This document shows positions 1 to 9,283 of a stretch of DNA of 64,000 nucleotides, piece after piece. Origin of the DNA: Bacilli bacterium (lineage in GTDB: Bacteria; Bacillota_I; Bacilli_A; RF39; UBA660); contig JAFUTV010000002.1 in NCBI GenBank assembly GCA_017484125.1, forward strand, positions 1 through 64,000, written 5' to 3'. Position 1 is the stretch's first letter, and each line of letters starts with the position of its first letter. The notes below the pieces were generated by a model. That model ran no database searches, had not been told where the DNA came from, and saw only the letters and a list, made by a program, of their open reading frames with translations. Position numbers and translations under genes: made by a program.

Positions 1-53
1 ATTGATTTAAACTCCTGAGTATATTTATTAAATTTTTGCCCTTTTGAAGCCAT
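1..53 (-). CDS. IS3-type transposase OrfA, first 17 codons (partial)
   Basis: The ATG is at 51-53 on the minus strand, behind a near-perfect ribosome binding site (AAAGGAGGTG, about 8 nt away). The visible peptide begins MASKGQKFNKYTQEFKS and runs off the left edge. This KGQKF(N/K)xYxxEFK opening is typical of the small helix-turn-helix OrfA protein of IS3/IS150-group elements, which binds the element ends and is joined to the OrfB DDE transposase by frameshifting. Family assignment rests on 17 residues plus the adjacent end-like sequence at 116-140. Any other HTH protein with the same opening cannot be ruled out. Confidence 0.55.
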   Translation of the reverse strand, partial: MASKGQKFNKYTQEFKS

Positions 54-115
54 TATAAAATACACCTCCTTTCGAAAGTGTATTTTATCATATTTTAAAC
101 TCGCGTTTTTTTTGA

Positions 116-140
116 TGTCTACCCTAAGGGGTGCATTTCA
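116..140 (-). mobile_element. Left terminal repeat of the IS3-type element
   Basis: Read on the minus strand this begins TGAAATGCACCCCTTAGGG and continues TAGACA. This matches the general TGxxxTGCACCC...TAGACA form of IS3/IS150-group ends and lies about 65 bp upstream of the OrfA start, as expected. The element boundary would be at about 140, only about 20 bp past the stop codon of the InlB-repeat gene, so the insertion did not break that gene. The other end lies outside the window, so no target duplication can be checked. Confidence 0.5.
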
Positions 141-159
141 TATAAAAATGAGTTTTTTA

Positions 160-1377
160 CTAATTATTAACGGCACAATAAGAATCATCGTCATTACTAT
201 CTTTATATGTATAACATTTTTTAGAACCAGAATGACATGTTACATCACCATCAAATCCGAATTCGCAATAATCAGTTCCATAACCACAAATCATATTATA
301 TGGAATAATTTGACATGTCGGTTCTACACCAAGTGCATTTGCCATTGATGTTTTAACATATTCATCACCTTGACTAACCCAAGTATTTGAACCAGCTGTA
401 CAATAAATATTATTATTATAATATAGGCATACACTATGATTTTGTGGAATTCCATTTGAATAATTAGTTCTTATAAATACGGTTGATTCACCTTCAGTTA
501 CAAGACTAGTATAATTTGGATATACTAATGTAGGTGCTGATGTACTAACATAATTTGTATTTGAATAATTATCATTCCAATAGTTATATCCATTTTGATT
601 TATTGCTATTACATATTTAGCATAAAGATTAGTTAAATCTTGTGATACTATAGTTTCTGATGTAACTTGATTAGTTAGTGCAACATCACTATACCAACCA
701 GCAAATTCATAAATTTCTTGACTACTTGTAGGTGTTGGAAGTATTCCTAATGTTTTACCAACAGTAGTTAATATTCTACTTTTAGTTAAATCTCCACCAT
801 TAGCATTTAATGTTATTACATGATTATTTTTATTTAATGTAGCAATTACTACTACTTTACTTTTATACATTTTTTGTGCAGCATTTTCTACTGAAGAATC
901 TTCATCTATCCATAATCTTATTTGATGAGTTACTTCTTCATTTGCAATTAATGTACCTGAAGCAATAGTTCTTGAATCAAATGAATTTGCAATAGTTTTT
1001 GTATCATTAGTATTGATACTTCCTAGTAAGAAAGAATCATAATTATCAACTTTAGTTCTTAAATAAGAAGCATCCAGTGTAGTATCCTCTAAAGATTCAA
1101 GATTAACTTGATAATCTGCAGTATAAGAGCAAATATTCTTAATAGTAAATTGATATGGAATAGTTAAAGAGCCTTCTGTTTCAGACATTGGATAAGTATC
1201 AATTAATTCAATTGCATCTTGATCAGTAAATGATAAATCAAAACAATCAGTTCTAACTACATTTTCTCCTTCTTGATTTAATGTTAATATCCAAAGTGCG
1301 TATGATGTTCCAATAGTAAATACTAAAGCAATAGCAATTACTGTTAACAATATTTTATAACCCTTTCTTATCTTCAT
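160..1377 (-). CDS. Secreted surface protein with one InlB B-repeat and Cys-rich C-terminus
   Basis: 405 residues. The N-terminus has a basic start and one hydrophobic segment (about 8-28) ending in SYALW, resembling the signal region of TasA/camelysin-like exported proteins. Residues about 60-185 look like a beta-rich domain. Residues about 186-255 form an InlB B-repeat (Listeria-Bacteroides repeat): ITLNANGGDL, LPTPTS, FAGWYSD and LYAKY are all recognisable. The last 110 residues contain about eight cysteines, suggesting disulfides outside the cell. No LPXTG or C-terminal anchor is visible. It lies 1 bp downstream of a small membrane protein gene, so the two are probably co-transcribed. The role is probably adhesion or surface display; no enzymatic motif is seen. 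Confidence 0.7.
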   Translation of the reverse strand: MKIRKGYKILLTVIAIALVFTIGTSYALWILTLNQEGENVVRTDCFDLSFTDQDAIELIDTYPMSETEGSLTIPYQFTIKNICSYTADYQVNLESLEDTTLDASYLRTKVDNYDSFLLGSINTNDTKTIANSFDSRTIASGTLIANEEVTHQIRLWIDEDSSVENAAQKMYKSKVVVIATLNKNNHVITLNANGGDLTKSRILTTVGKTLGILPTPTSSQEIYEFAGWYSDVALTNQVTSETIVSQDLTNLYAKYVIAINQNGYNYWNDNYSNTNYVSTSAPTLVYPNYTSLVTEGESTVFIRTNYSNGIPQNHSVCLYYNNNIYCTAGSNTWVSQGDEYVKTSMANALGVEPTCQIIPYNMICGYGTDYCEFGFDGDVTCHSGSKKCYTYKDSNDDDSYCAVNN

Positions 1378-1378
1378 A

Positions 1379-1768
1379 TTACTTACCTACTTTCTTATTT
1401 ATTTTACCATACTTTTTCTTTAAAAATCTACCATATATTTCATATATTGAGTATATTAATGCAAATAATAATACAAAACTTATTAATAAACTAATTCCAA
1501 TATTCAAATTAGTAATACATACCGTTGTAGATACAAAAGATATTATAAATGCATTTATAATTGATATATGGAAATTTAAAATCTTTAAATTAATATTTTT
1601 ATCATCTAAATTAAATCTACTTATTAAATAATTTCCAATACTTGTAATCTTATCAATTTTGTTCTTACCTTTTTTATCTTTACTTATAATAAAGAAATCA
1701 ACTAAAAAGACTACTAAAAATAAAACCAAAAAGAATATAACATTAAATAATATATCTTCAAAACTCAT
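1379..1768 (-). CDS. Small three-helix membrane protein, unknown
   Basis: 129 residues. A very hydrophobic N-terminal helix (about 5-27), a basic cytosolic loop rich in Lys (28-45), then two further hydrophobic segments (about 65-87 and 90-112) and a Lys-rich tail. No family is recognised. Its stop codon is one base from the start of the secreted InlB-repeat protein downstream, which suggests translational coupling and possibly a role with that protein. The TATATAAGGAGAATAG upstream is a good ribosome binding site for the ATG at 1766-1768. Confidence 0.6.
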   Translation of the reverse strand: MSFEDILFNVIFFLVLFLVVFLVDFFIISKDKKGKNKIDKITSIGNYLISRFNLDDKNINLKILNFHISIINAFIISFVSTTVCITNLNIGISLLISFVLLFALIYSIYEIYGRFLKKKYGKINKKVGK

Positions 1769-1805
1769 AACTATTCTCCTTATATGTATTATCTAATAAT
1801 TAAAT

Positions 1806-1836
1806 AAAAAAGTAAAGAGTGTTTTTATACACTCTT
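1806..1836 (-). terminator. Rho-independent terminator after the GH31 gene
   Basis: An eight-base-pair stem AAGAGTGT/ACACTCTT with a six-base loop, followed on the minus strand by a T-rich tract. It overlaps the last codon of the gene ending at 1835. Confidence 0.8.
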
Positions 1837-4312
1837 ATATTTCTTTTATATAATCTAATAACTTTAAGAACATCTTTATAAATACTGAATCTAAACCCTT
1901 ATTTTTTAATTTCTTCAAATAAATTCTTTTTCTAGCTATATCTATTTTGCCAAACATAATATCTGCGATTTCGTTTTTTATTGATGTAGGTATTTGAAGA
2001 TCACTGATAATAGAATCAATATCATCATTAACAATTCTTTTGGCATCAATTTCAATATTTTGACCACGACATATAATAGTTATTTGCTTTGTTGTATCAA
2101 CATCCTTAATATCTATTACAAAGTCATTTTCTTCAACATTCTTTTCAAATCTAATATCAGTATTTTCTTGAAGTACCTGTACATCTCTTGGCTCTCTTGT
2201 ATTTCTAAATCTTATACGATAATTTCTTTTATCAGGAATTATTTTAGATTTACCCTCAAATGGCCTAATAATTAAGTTATAATCATTTTCTAAATAATTA
2301 TAATCAAATCTAGTAACTATATAATAACCATCTTTATAAAGATTAGAATATCCATCATCTTCATATAAATTATAAATATTACTTTTACCAGGAAATACAT
2401 GTACTTCCATAGTTTTAGGCGCGTTAGTTACATTAATATTTTCTTCTAAATCACCTAAACAAATAATGGAACCACTTTTAGCAAATACTGGATAATCTTC
2501 TTGTTTAAAAAATAAATAATATCTTTTATCTCCAATAAACTTTTTACCTGTTTTAAAATCATACCATGTTCCAGGTGGTAAATATATTTTTTCTACTGAT
2601 CTTTGCATAATTTTATCAGCTGGTTTAGTAATTGGAGCAACTAGTAATTCTGTCCCAAAAAAGTATTCGTTTTGAAATTCTTTTTCATCATATATTTCAG
2701 GTATTGCATAATAAAGAGGTTGAATAAGAGGAAGACCACTTTTATGATACTTATATGCCTCTCCATAAAGATATGGTATTAAGCGATGTCTTAACTTGCA
2801 ATAATCACTTACTATAGTATAGGTATTAACATCCCATTTCCATGGTTTTCTTTTATAATAATGTCCTGTTTCTGATGAAAATCTAAATATTGGAGAAAAA
2901 GTACCCAACTCTACATATCTAATATAAAGTTCTTTATCCTCTATTCCATTTTTATAACCACCAATATCATGACTCCACCATGAAAGTCCTAAATTACTTC
3001 CTAAAGAATTATATACTGGTATTTTATTTAGACTATCCCATCCAACAGTAGATTCACCAGAATAATGTACTAAAATATTATGTGGTGCAACATCATTAAT
3101 TCTTGAAAGAAGAAGTGGTCTTGCTGTATCCATCTTTTTAAAATCATTATAATGGTAATAATTTAAAACATTTAATAATTTTCTATCTCTTGGATAATAA
3201 TCTATCCAAAAGAAATCTACACCATTATTATATAAAGGAGTAATCAATTTAACTAAATATTCAGAAATAAACTTTTTATCATATGCATTAAATGGAATAA
3301 TTTGTTTTTCTCTAATACCTAGTGATGATGCTAATTCATCATAGTTTCTTTCATGAGTATGTATTCCTTCAGCTGGATCAATATTTACACCAAGTCTTAT
3401 TCCACGATCATGTAAATAAGTTGTTAATTCTTCTGGTTTAGTAAAAAACTCAGGATTAAATGTAAAACCAGATTTATATAATTTGATATTATTTTTATCT
3501 TTAATATGCCAGTTTTCACCTAAAAGTAGTATACTTAATGGTATTTCATGTTTATTAAAATCTTGAATTAAATCTCTAACATCTTGCATACTATATGGTT
3601 TTGTTTTATTCCACCATATACCAAGAGCATATCTTGGGATAAGTGGAGGATAACCAGATAAAGTAAAATAATCTTTTAAACATCTTCCAAAATCTCTTTT
3701 ATACATAAATAGATAAATATCTATTCTTGGTCTTTCATCTTTTTGTAAATACCCTTGTTCATCTATTATTAATGATTTAGAATCATCAAGAGAAACAAAA
3801 CCATCAGTTGAATAAAGTCCTTTTAAAGAATATGTAGTCTTTATTAACTTTTTCTTATTCTTTTTATTTTTTTCCTCTAATATTTTATCTGTTTGAGATA
3901 CATATTCTTCTCTTGTTTCTAAATTATTAATAAAGCCTTTAAAATTTCTAGCTTCATCATGTTTATAATACCATGATTTATCACTATCATTTAAAGATAC
4001 TTTAAGGTATGAATCTTGAGCAAACATTGGTCCTTGAAAAACTTGTTCTTTTTGATATTGTAATCTAAAGTACTCAGTTGAAATAACAAGTAATGTATCA
4101 TTTTCTTGTACTTCAAATTTTGGTACAGGAAAATTTCTAAACTTAGCAAGTTCAGTTGGACGATCTTCAAATTTTCCAGAACTATCATATTCAAGTCTTA
4201 TTAAGCTTTCAGACAATACTGTAAAACGATAATTCTTACCCTTATAAATAGCTTTTTCATTTGCTAAAGCATCTTGATAATTAGGTTTAAATTTTTCACT
4301 TAATTCTGCCAA
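1835..4312 (-). CDS. Glycoside hydrolase family 31 (alpha-glucosidase/xylosidase-like), cytosolic
   Basis: 825 residues with no signal peptide. An N-terminal beta-sandwich (about 20-215) precedes the (beta/alpha)8 barrel (about 220-560). The barrel strand WIDYYP gives the nucleophile candidate Asp371, and SHDIGGY (447-453) is the classical GH31 block. The C-terminal beta domains contain WYDFKTGKKF and YEDDGYS, as usual. Oddities: the acid/base position, normally GD in the motif W/S-G-D, reads SGES (Glu420). The last about 70 residues form a charged helical extension not usual in the family. The enzyme would release glucose or xylose from alpha-linked oligosaccharides in the cytosol. Substrate cannot be predicted, and activity is uncertain because of the D-to-E change. 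Confidence 0.85.
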   Translation of the reverse strand: MAELSEKFKPNYQDALANEKAIYKGKNYRFTVLSESLIRLEYDSSGKFEDRPTELAKFRNFPVPKFEVQENDTLLVISTEYFRLQYQKEQVFQGPMFAQDSYLKVSLNDSDKSWYYKHDEARNFKGFINNLETREEYVSQTDKILEEKNKKNKKKLIKTTYSLKGLYSTDGFVSLDDSKSLIIDEQGYLQKDERPRIDIYLFMYKRDFGRCLKDYFTLSGYPPLIPRYALGIWWNKTKPYSMQDVRDLIQDFNKHEIPLSILLLGENWHIKDKNNIKLYKSGFTFNPEFFTKPEELTTYLHDRGIRLGVNIDPAEGIHTHERNYDELASSLGIREKQIIPFNAYDKKFISEYLVKLITPLYNNGVDFFWIDYYPRDRKLLNVLNYYHYNDFKKMDTARPLLLSRINDVAPHNILVHYSGESTVGWDSLNKIPVYNSLGSNLGLSWWSHDIGGYKNGIEDKELYIRYVELGTFSPIFRFSSETGHYYKRKPWKWDVNTYTIVSDYCKLRHRLIPYLYGEAYKYHKSGLPLIQPLYYAIPEIYDEKEFQNEYFFGTELLVAPITKPADKIMQRSVEKIYLPPGTWYDFKTGKKFIGDKRYYLFFKQEDYPVFAKSGSIICLGDLEENINVTNAPKTMEVHVFPGKSNIYNLYEDDGYSNLYKDGYYIVTRFDYNYLENDYNLIIRPFEGKSKIIPDKRNYRIRFRNTREPRDVQVLQENTDIRFEKNVEENDFVIDIKDVDTTKQITIICRGQNIEIDAKRIVNDDIDSIISDLQIPTSIKNEIADIMFGKIDIARKRIYLKKLKNKGLDSVFIKMFLKLLDYIKEI

Positions 4313-4382
4313 ATCTTTTCACCCACTCTTTATTATTTATACATATTTTATCATATATAATCAAAAAATTCTATAAATACTA

Positions 4383-4415
4383 AAAAAAAGTATAAAGAAT
4401 TATCTTTATACTTTT
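4383..4415 (-). terminator. Terminator of the essC-yukD operon
   Basis: Stem AAAAGTATAAAG/CTTTATACTTTT with loop AATTAT (minus-strand reading ATAATT), followed by a run of T on the minus strand. It overlaps the 3' end of the YukD gene. Confidence 0.85.
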
Positions 4416-4669
4416 GCCATCAGAACTAATTCAGTTCCATTTCTTATATTAGTGTCAATTACTATTTCATTACTTTGATAAATATAACCATTATCTTTAT
4501 TAATTAAGACAAACTCTTCTTTAGGATTAAATGGAAGATGTTCTAAATCAGATACACATTTAACTATCATTGCCTTTACTTTCCATAATACTTCATTAAC
4601 AGGAATAAAAACATCATAAGTAGTATTTAATTCAAAGACATCAAGTTTAATTAAAACTTTATTATTCAT
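4406..4669 (-). CDS. yukD: YukD/EsaB-like ubiquitin-fold protein of type VII secretion
   Basis: 87 residues. The pattern fits the WXG100-associated ubiquitin-like YukD/EsaB family: an N-terminal beta hairpin (VLIKLDVFELNTTYDVFIP), the helix VLWKVKAMIVKCVSDLE, and C-terminal strands ending in NGTELVLMAKV. EsaB proteins modulate type VIIb secretion and act in the cytosol next to EssC. The gene overlaps the 3' end of essC by 8 bp, so the two are translationally coupled. In Staphylococcus and Bacillus the gene normally precedes essB/essC; here it follows EssC. It is small and sequence-divergent; the call rests on the fold pattern plus the context. Confidence 0.8.
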   Translation of the reverse strand: MNNKVLIKLDVFELNTTYDVFIPVNEVLWKVKAMIVKCVSDLEHLPFNPKEEFVLINKDNGYIYQSNEIVIDTNIRNGTELVLMAKV

Positions 4670-7600
4670 CTTCTATTTCACTTCCTTCTTCTGAAATAAA
4701 ATCAATTAAACGACATAGCGTTGCACTACCCTCAGATACAACATATCCCATATCATTTTTAATATCTTGAAGCATTTCTCTTTTAATAGTTGATACACGA
4801 AGTAGTGATTGATCACTAAGTCCCTTTCCAATCCAAATACCATCATTAGTATTAAATAAACTACTATACCATGGCTCATAATTATATGATTTAATTTTAT
4901 TAACATCATCAACAATTATAATTGAAATTTTTTCATATGATTTTAAGGTATTTACTAAATTAGTAAACTTATCTTTTGTTGATAAACTATTCATAAACTT
5001 TTGAAAACCATATATTAATATTAATCCAGAAATATCACTATTTTCACTCTTTAATTTATTAATATAGTTTGTAATAGTATCTAAACTTGCTTCTAAATTA
5101 CTATTATAATAATTTGGATAATCTTTCTTATCTAAATTTAATTCATTTAAACTATCAAATGTTATTTGAACAAATCTAGGTATATATCTTAAAACATGTA
5201 ATAAACTTAAAGTAAACTTTCTTGTATTAGATATTCTATTAGATGTAATTATATTTCCAAGACTTTGAGTATAATCTACATAAGTTATATTTAAGCCATT
5301 TTTTGAAATACCAACAGGTATATTCTTTAAAGATATAGCCTTTTCATTAACATCTTCATATCTAACAATATCTGGTAAAATTGGTATTCTTTTAGCTCTT
5401 GTTGGATTAATTTCCTTTTGCTTCTTAATATATTCAATAATATAATCATTTAATGTATTAGAATCTTCAACAATTGAAGCAACTTGAAATTCATGTAATC
5501 CATCTTTAACTTTACATATACCACGTCCTAAAACATCTCTTGGTGCATTCTTTAATTTAATATTAAATAAAGAATTATAATCAGATATTTCTTTCAAATG
5601 GAAAGCATATATATTAGGACAATTTTGTGATACCTTAGTTGATATAGATGATTGAGTATTAGCAGCAATCATAAAGATAATACCATAGCGATCAGAATCT
5701 CTTACTAATTCTGGTAATTCATCAAACAGAAATTGGTTACTTTCATATATTGAATCATAATTATTAAGAATAATTGTCATGATTGGTAATTTTTCTTTAG
5801 AATTTAGGTTATAATTTTTGTATTCCCCACCATAATTTACAAATAATTTTTTTCTATTTTGAAGTTCTTCTTTAACCATTTTTAATAAATTATGGAATTT
5901 TTCATCTTCACCTTGGAATACCATACCTCCAACATGTGGAAGGCTTTCATATCTTCTTAATGATTCTGAACCATAATCAACAATATAGAAATTAACATCA
6001 CTTGCACTATAGTTTAAAGATGTTGAATAAATAATAGTATTTAATAGCATTTCTCTTTCAAGTCCATCTAAACCATATATTACAGTATTATCGCCGCTTA
6101 TATAATTATATTCTAAAACTCCTTGAGTTTGTAATTCTGGAGCATCATATTCACCAATTACTGCTGATACGGCATTTTTATCAAATTTAACACCATATTT
6201 ATTAATTAATGCACTAATTAATACTATTTGAGCAATATTATCTAACCATAATCTTCTAGATTTTACATTAGCTTCTCTTGCTACACTTATTATAAATTTT
6301 AATATAGCGGTAATTTGTTCTCCATCTGCTTGTTTTTTAGGACCAGAAGATTCTTGAATTGTTTTAATTTTCATACCAGCATTATCAATAAAATCAATTG
6401 ATTTGTCTATTTGCTTAACTATTCTATCTGATGGAAAATATTTAGCACCACACCATGCACTTTGACCTAAAGCATAATATTCATCATAACCTACTTGTAA
6501 ATAAAATCTTCCTGTTTGTTTTAATTCAGCTGCATCAGGTTTCTTTAACATTTCTTTAGAGTCACTAGCATCTTGAACTTTAAGACATACTCTAAATTTA
6601 GTATTAGACCAAATTTGATCATTAACTACACCACTAGGCTTTTGTGTAGCTAAAATTAAATGTACTCCAAGGGAACGTCCAATTCTAGCTGTTGATATTA
6701 AACTATCCATAAATTCTGGTTGTTGTGCTTTTAATTCTGCAAACTCATCGCATATAATAAATAAATGAGGAATTGGTTCACTAAGACGACCATCACGATA
6801 AAATCCTTGATATTTATATATATCTATTGTTGATTCACCTAAATTGTCTCTAGCTTCATTAAATAAACGTTGTCTTCTTTGAAGTTCACTATCTATTGAT
6901 ACTAATGTTCTATCCATTTCTGCCTTATCTAAGTTAGTAATTGTACCTGCTAAATGAGGTAATACAATACCTGTAACTTTATTTTCAAAGGCACCTGCAA
7001 GTCCACCACCCTTATAATCTATTAAAATAAATGATACTTCTTCAGGAGAATAATTCATTGCCATAGATAGTATATAAGTAATTATAAATTCTGATTTACC
7101 AGAACCAGTCATACCTGCAATTAAGCCATGAGGTCCATGATATTTTTCATGTAAATCCAAATACATTAAACCGCCAGATGAATCCACACCTATTTCAGCT
7201 CTTAAACTTCTTGTTGGATCATTGCTTCGCCATCTATTTAAAATATTTAATTGTTCAACTTTTCCAATTCGTTCCATTTCTAAAAATGTTATACTTTCAG
7301 GAAGTTCTGACATTTGATCATCTAATTCTACAGGAATGTTAGCTAACTTTTTAGATAGATTCATCATATCTATATTATAGTGAATTTCATTATTAAATGT
7401 TCCTTGTTCATGACTATCAAATGCATTATATAATATATCACTTTTTTTATCTCCCAAAGTAATGAAATTATCGCATTTAGATGGTAAATTCGAAAGTTTA
7501 TTTTCTAAAAATACAACACTAAATCCAAGATTATCTTCACTTTCAGATATTGTTTTAATTAAATCATGATGTTTGATTCTTTCATAATCATCAACAATAA

Positions 7601-9206
7601 CAAAATAGTAAGGTTTATTTGCACCAGTTTGTTTTCTCATATTTGCTTCAGCATTTAATGTATCACAAACTTGTTTAATCTCATCTATACTACTAGCAAA
7701 ATATCTAAATGTTTTACTATTATTAAAATTATGGTTAAGATATTTAATATAATCAAAGGTAGACTCTCTTTCTTCATTAGTAATAACTACTAATTTTAAA
7801 TCATCATAACTATAGAATGAAATAAGTTGTAAAATAATATTATTTAAAAAATTATCCCTTACATACTGATTACCCATTATAGCTGTTAAACGATGAGTTG
7901 CAAATGAATATCCAACTGGAACTGATTCAATATATTTAAAAAATGCTACAAGTTCATCTGCTCTTTTTTTCATTTCGCTTTCATCTATAGTAAAACCTTC
8001 TTCAGGATATGCTATATTTGCTTGAAGTCTTTCTCTTCCAAGTCCTAAACGTGCAACTAAAAAATCATATTGGTCAGTTCTTTTATCCCAAAATCCAATC
8101 GTTTTACTATCGATATTTTTAAGGCAATCATCTACAGTAATTAAATTTTCAAATAAAATAATTGATTGTTGTTTAGATATTTCACCTAATTCTTCTTTCT
8201 TTTCATCAAAATATTTAGCATATTTCAAATTAACTTCATACTCATTTATTTCTTTTTGATTTTTATTATAACGTCTAATTAATACAGGCCACAAAAACAT
8301 TGACGCAATCATTGCAATACTAGTTATAAGTTGAGGCCATGAACTAGAAAGAGATGCTCTACCTGTTGATAATTGAATAACTAAATTAAGAAGAGTTAAT
8401 CCTGATGTTGCACCCATAGTAATCATTGGTCCAATTGTTAATAATATAGGTAATTCTTGTGTTTGATTATGATTTGGTGGTTTATCAAGTTTTATAATTT
8501 TTTCTTCTATTCTTCTTCTTATACGAGGTGATTTGCTATAATAATCATCTTTTTTATATAATGGAGTATCTTTTATTTCTATCTTAGTAGGTTTATCAAG
8601 TTCTGGAAATTGATATAGTCTAATTCCCTGATTAAATGAAATCCTATTTTCTATATTATTAATATAAATATTATTTTCAATAAATAGTAATCTTGCACCA
8701 CATAATTCAATTTCATCGCCATTTTTAATTAATGTTTCTTCTTCTAAAATAATTTTATTATTTTTATATATTACATTGGCATCTTTTTTTAAATATAAAG
8801 CTTCATTTCTTTTAGATATCATAATATTTAAAACATTTAAATAAGGACATCTATAAGTAATTATTGAACCTTCTTTATTAGTAATAGTTAACGGATTAAC
8901 ATAATCATATGCAACCATTATAGTATTTTTAAATACTTTCTTTTCTGTATATATTAAATATTTTATTTTATCTCTTTCTAAAATATAAAAATTATTAGGT
9001 ACTAATTCTACGCTATCAATATATGAATTATTAGAATCAACTATTTTAACATCATCTGTTTGATACAATACCCAAGAGCCATTAATAGCATCAACATTAA
9101 TTAATTTGTTATCATTATCTTGCCAATCAAAAGAAAAACTACCTGATACCTCTGTAGGTAATTTGAACATAACGATTCTATCTTGTAAATATAATGATAT
9201 ATTCAT
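4662..9206 (-). CDS. essC: EssC-type FtsK/SpoIIIE ATPase of a type VIIb secretion system
   Basis: 1514 residues from the ATG at 9204-9206, which has AGGAG six bases upstream; a TTG two codons earlier is less likely. Domain order matches EssC: two N-terminal FHA-like domains (about 1-190), a basic linker, two closely spaced membrane helices (about 265-315), then three FtsK/SpoIIIE ATPase domains. Domain 1 has an intact Walker A, GMTGSGKS (about 700), and Walker B, LFIICDEFAEL (about 820). The corresponding loops of domain 2 (IYGLDGLERE, about 1050) and domain 3 (about 1325) lack GK(S/T), so only domain 1 appears able to hydrolyse ATP. EssC powers export of WXG100/LXG substrates. No EsxA, EssB or EsaA homologue is in the window. 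Confidence 0.93.
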   Translation of the reverse strand: MNISLYLQDRIVMFKLPTEVSGSFSFDWQDNDNKLINVDAINGSWVLYQTDDVKIVDSNNSYIDSVELVPNNFYILERDKIKYLIYTEKKVFKNTIMVAYDYVNPLTITNKEGSIITYRCPYLNVLNIMISKRNEALYLKKDANVIYKNNKIILEEETLIKNGDEIELCGARLLFIENNIYINNIENRISFNQGIRLYQFPELDKPTKIEIKDTPLYKKDDYYSKSPRIRRRIEEKIIKLDKPPNHNQTQELPILLTIGPMITMGATSGLTLLNLVIQLSTGRASLSSSWPQLITSIAMIASMFLWPVLIRRYNKNQKEINEYEVNLKYAKYFDEKKEELGEISKQQSIILFENLITVDDCLKNIDSKTIGFWDKRTDQYDFLVARLGLGRERLQANIAYPEEGFTIDESEMKKRADELVAFFKYIESVPVGYSFATHRLTAIMGNQYVRDNFLNNIILQLISFYSYDDLKLVVITNEERESTFDYIKYLNHNFNNSKTFRYFASSIDEIKQVCDTLNAEANMRKQTGANKPYYFVIVDDYERIKHHDLIKTISESEDNLGFSVVFLENKLSNLPSKCDNFITLGDKKSDILYNAFDSHEQGTFNNEIHYNIDMMNLSKKLANIPVELDDQMSELPESITFLEMERIGKVEQLNILNRWRSNDPTRSLRAEIGVDSSGGLMYLDLHEKYHGPHGLIAGMTGSGKSEFIITYILSMAMNYSPEEVSFILIDYKGGGLAGAFENKVTGIVLPHLAGTITNLDKAEMDRTLVSIDSELQRRQRLFNEARDNLGESTIDIYKYQGFYRDGRLSEPIPHLFIICDEFAELKAQQPEFMDSLISTARIGRSLGVHLILATQKPSGVVNDQIWSNTKFRVCLKVQDASDSKEMLKKPDAAELKQTGRFYLQVGYDEYYALGQSAWCGAKYFPSDRIVKQIDKSIDFIDNAGMKIKTIQESSGPKKQADGEQITAILKFIISVAREANVKSRRLWLDNIAQIVLISALINKYGVKFDKNAVSAVIGEYDAPELQTQGVLEYNYISGDNTVIYGLDGLEREMLLNTIIYSTSLNYSASDVNFYIVDYGSESLRRYESLPHVGGMVFQGEDEKFHNLLKMVKEELQNRKKLFVNYGGEYKNYNLNSKEKLPIMTIILNNYDSIYESNQFLFDELPELVRDSDRYGIIFMIAANTQSSISTKVSQNCPNIYAFHLKEISDYNSLFNIKLKNAPRDVLGRGICKVKDGLHEFQVASIVEDSNTLNDYIIEYIKKQKEINPTRAKRIPILPDIVRYEDVNEKAISLKNIPVGISKNGLNITYVDYTQSLGNIITSNRISNTRKFTLSLLHVLRYIPRFVQITFDSLNELNLDKKDYPNYYNSNLEASLDTITNYINKLKSENSDISGLILIYGFQKFMNSLSTKDKFTNLVNTLKSYEKISIIIVDDVNKIKSYNYEPWYSSLFNTNDGIWIGKGLSDQSLLRVSTIKREMLQDIKNDMGYVVSEGSATLCRLIDFISEEGSEIEDE

Positions 9207-9227
9207 AGCCAACTCCTATTATGTATC

Positions 9228-9236
9228 ATTATATCA
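9228..9236 (-). promoter_or_regulatory. Extended -10 promoter of essC-yukD
   Basis: On the minus strand TGATATAAT is a consensus extended -10 element, about 22 bp upstream of the essC start. A TTTACA at 19 bp spacing is only a weak -35. With the terminator at 9257-9283 directly upstream, it makes essC-yukD an independent transcription unit. Confidence 0.6.
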
Positions 9237-9249
9237 TATTTTTTTATAT

Positions 9250-9283
9250 AAATGTAAAAAAGATGATAAAATATCATCCTTTT
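9250..9283 (-). terminator. Terminator after the Ser/Thr-rich protein gene
   Basis: On the minus strand AAAGGATGATA/TATCATCTTTT pairs fully with one G-U wobble, followed by TTTT. On the plus strand the same position is an A-C mismatch, so the structure belongs to the minus-strand transcript. Confidence 0.75.
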
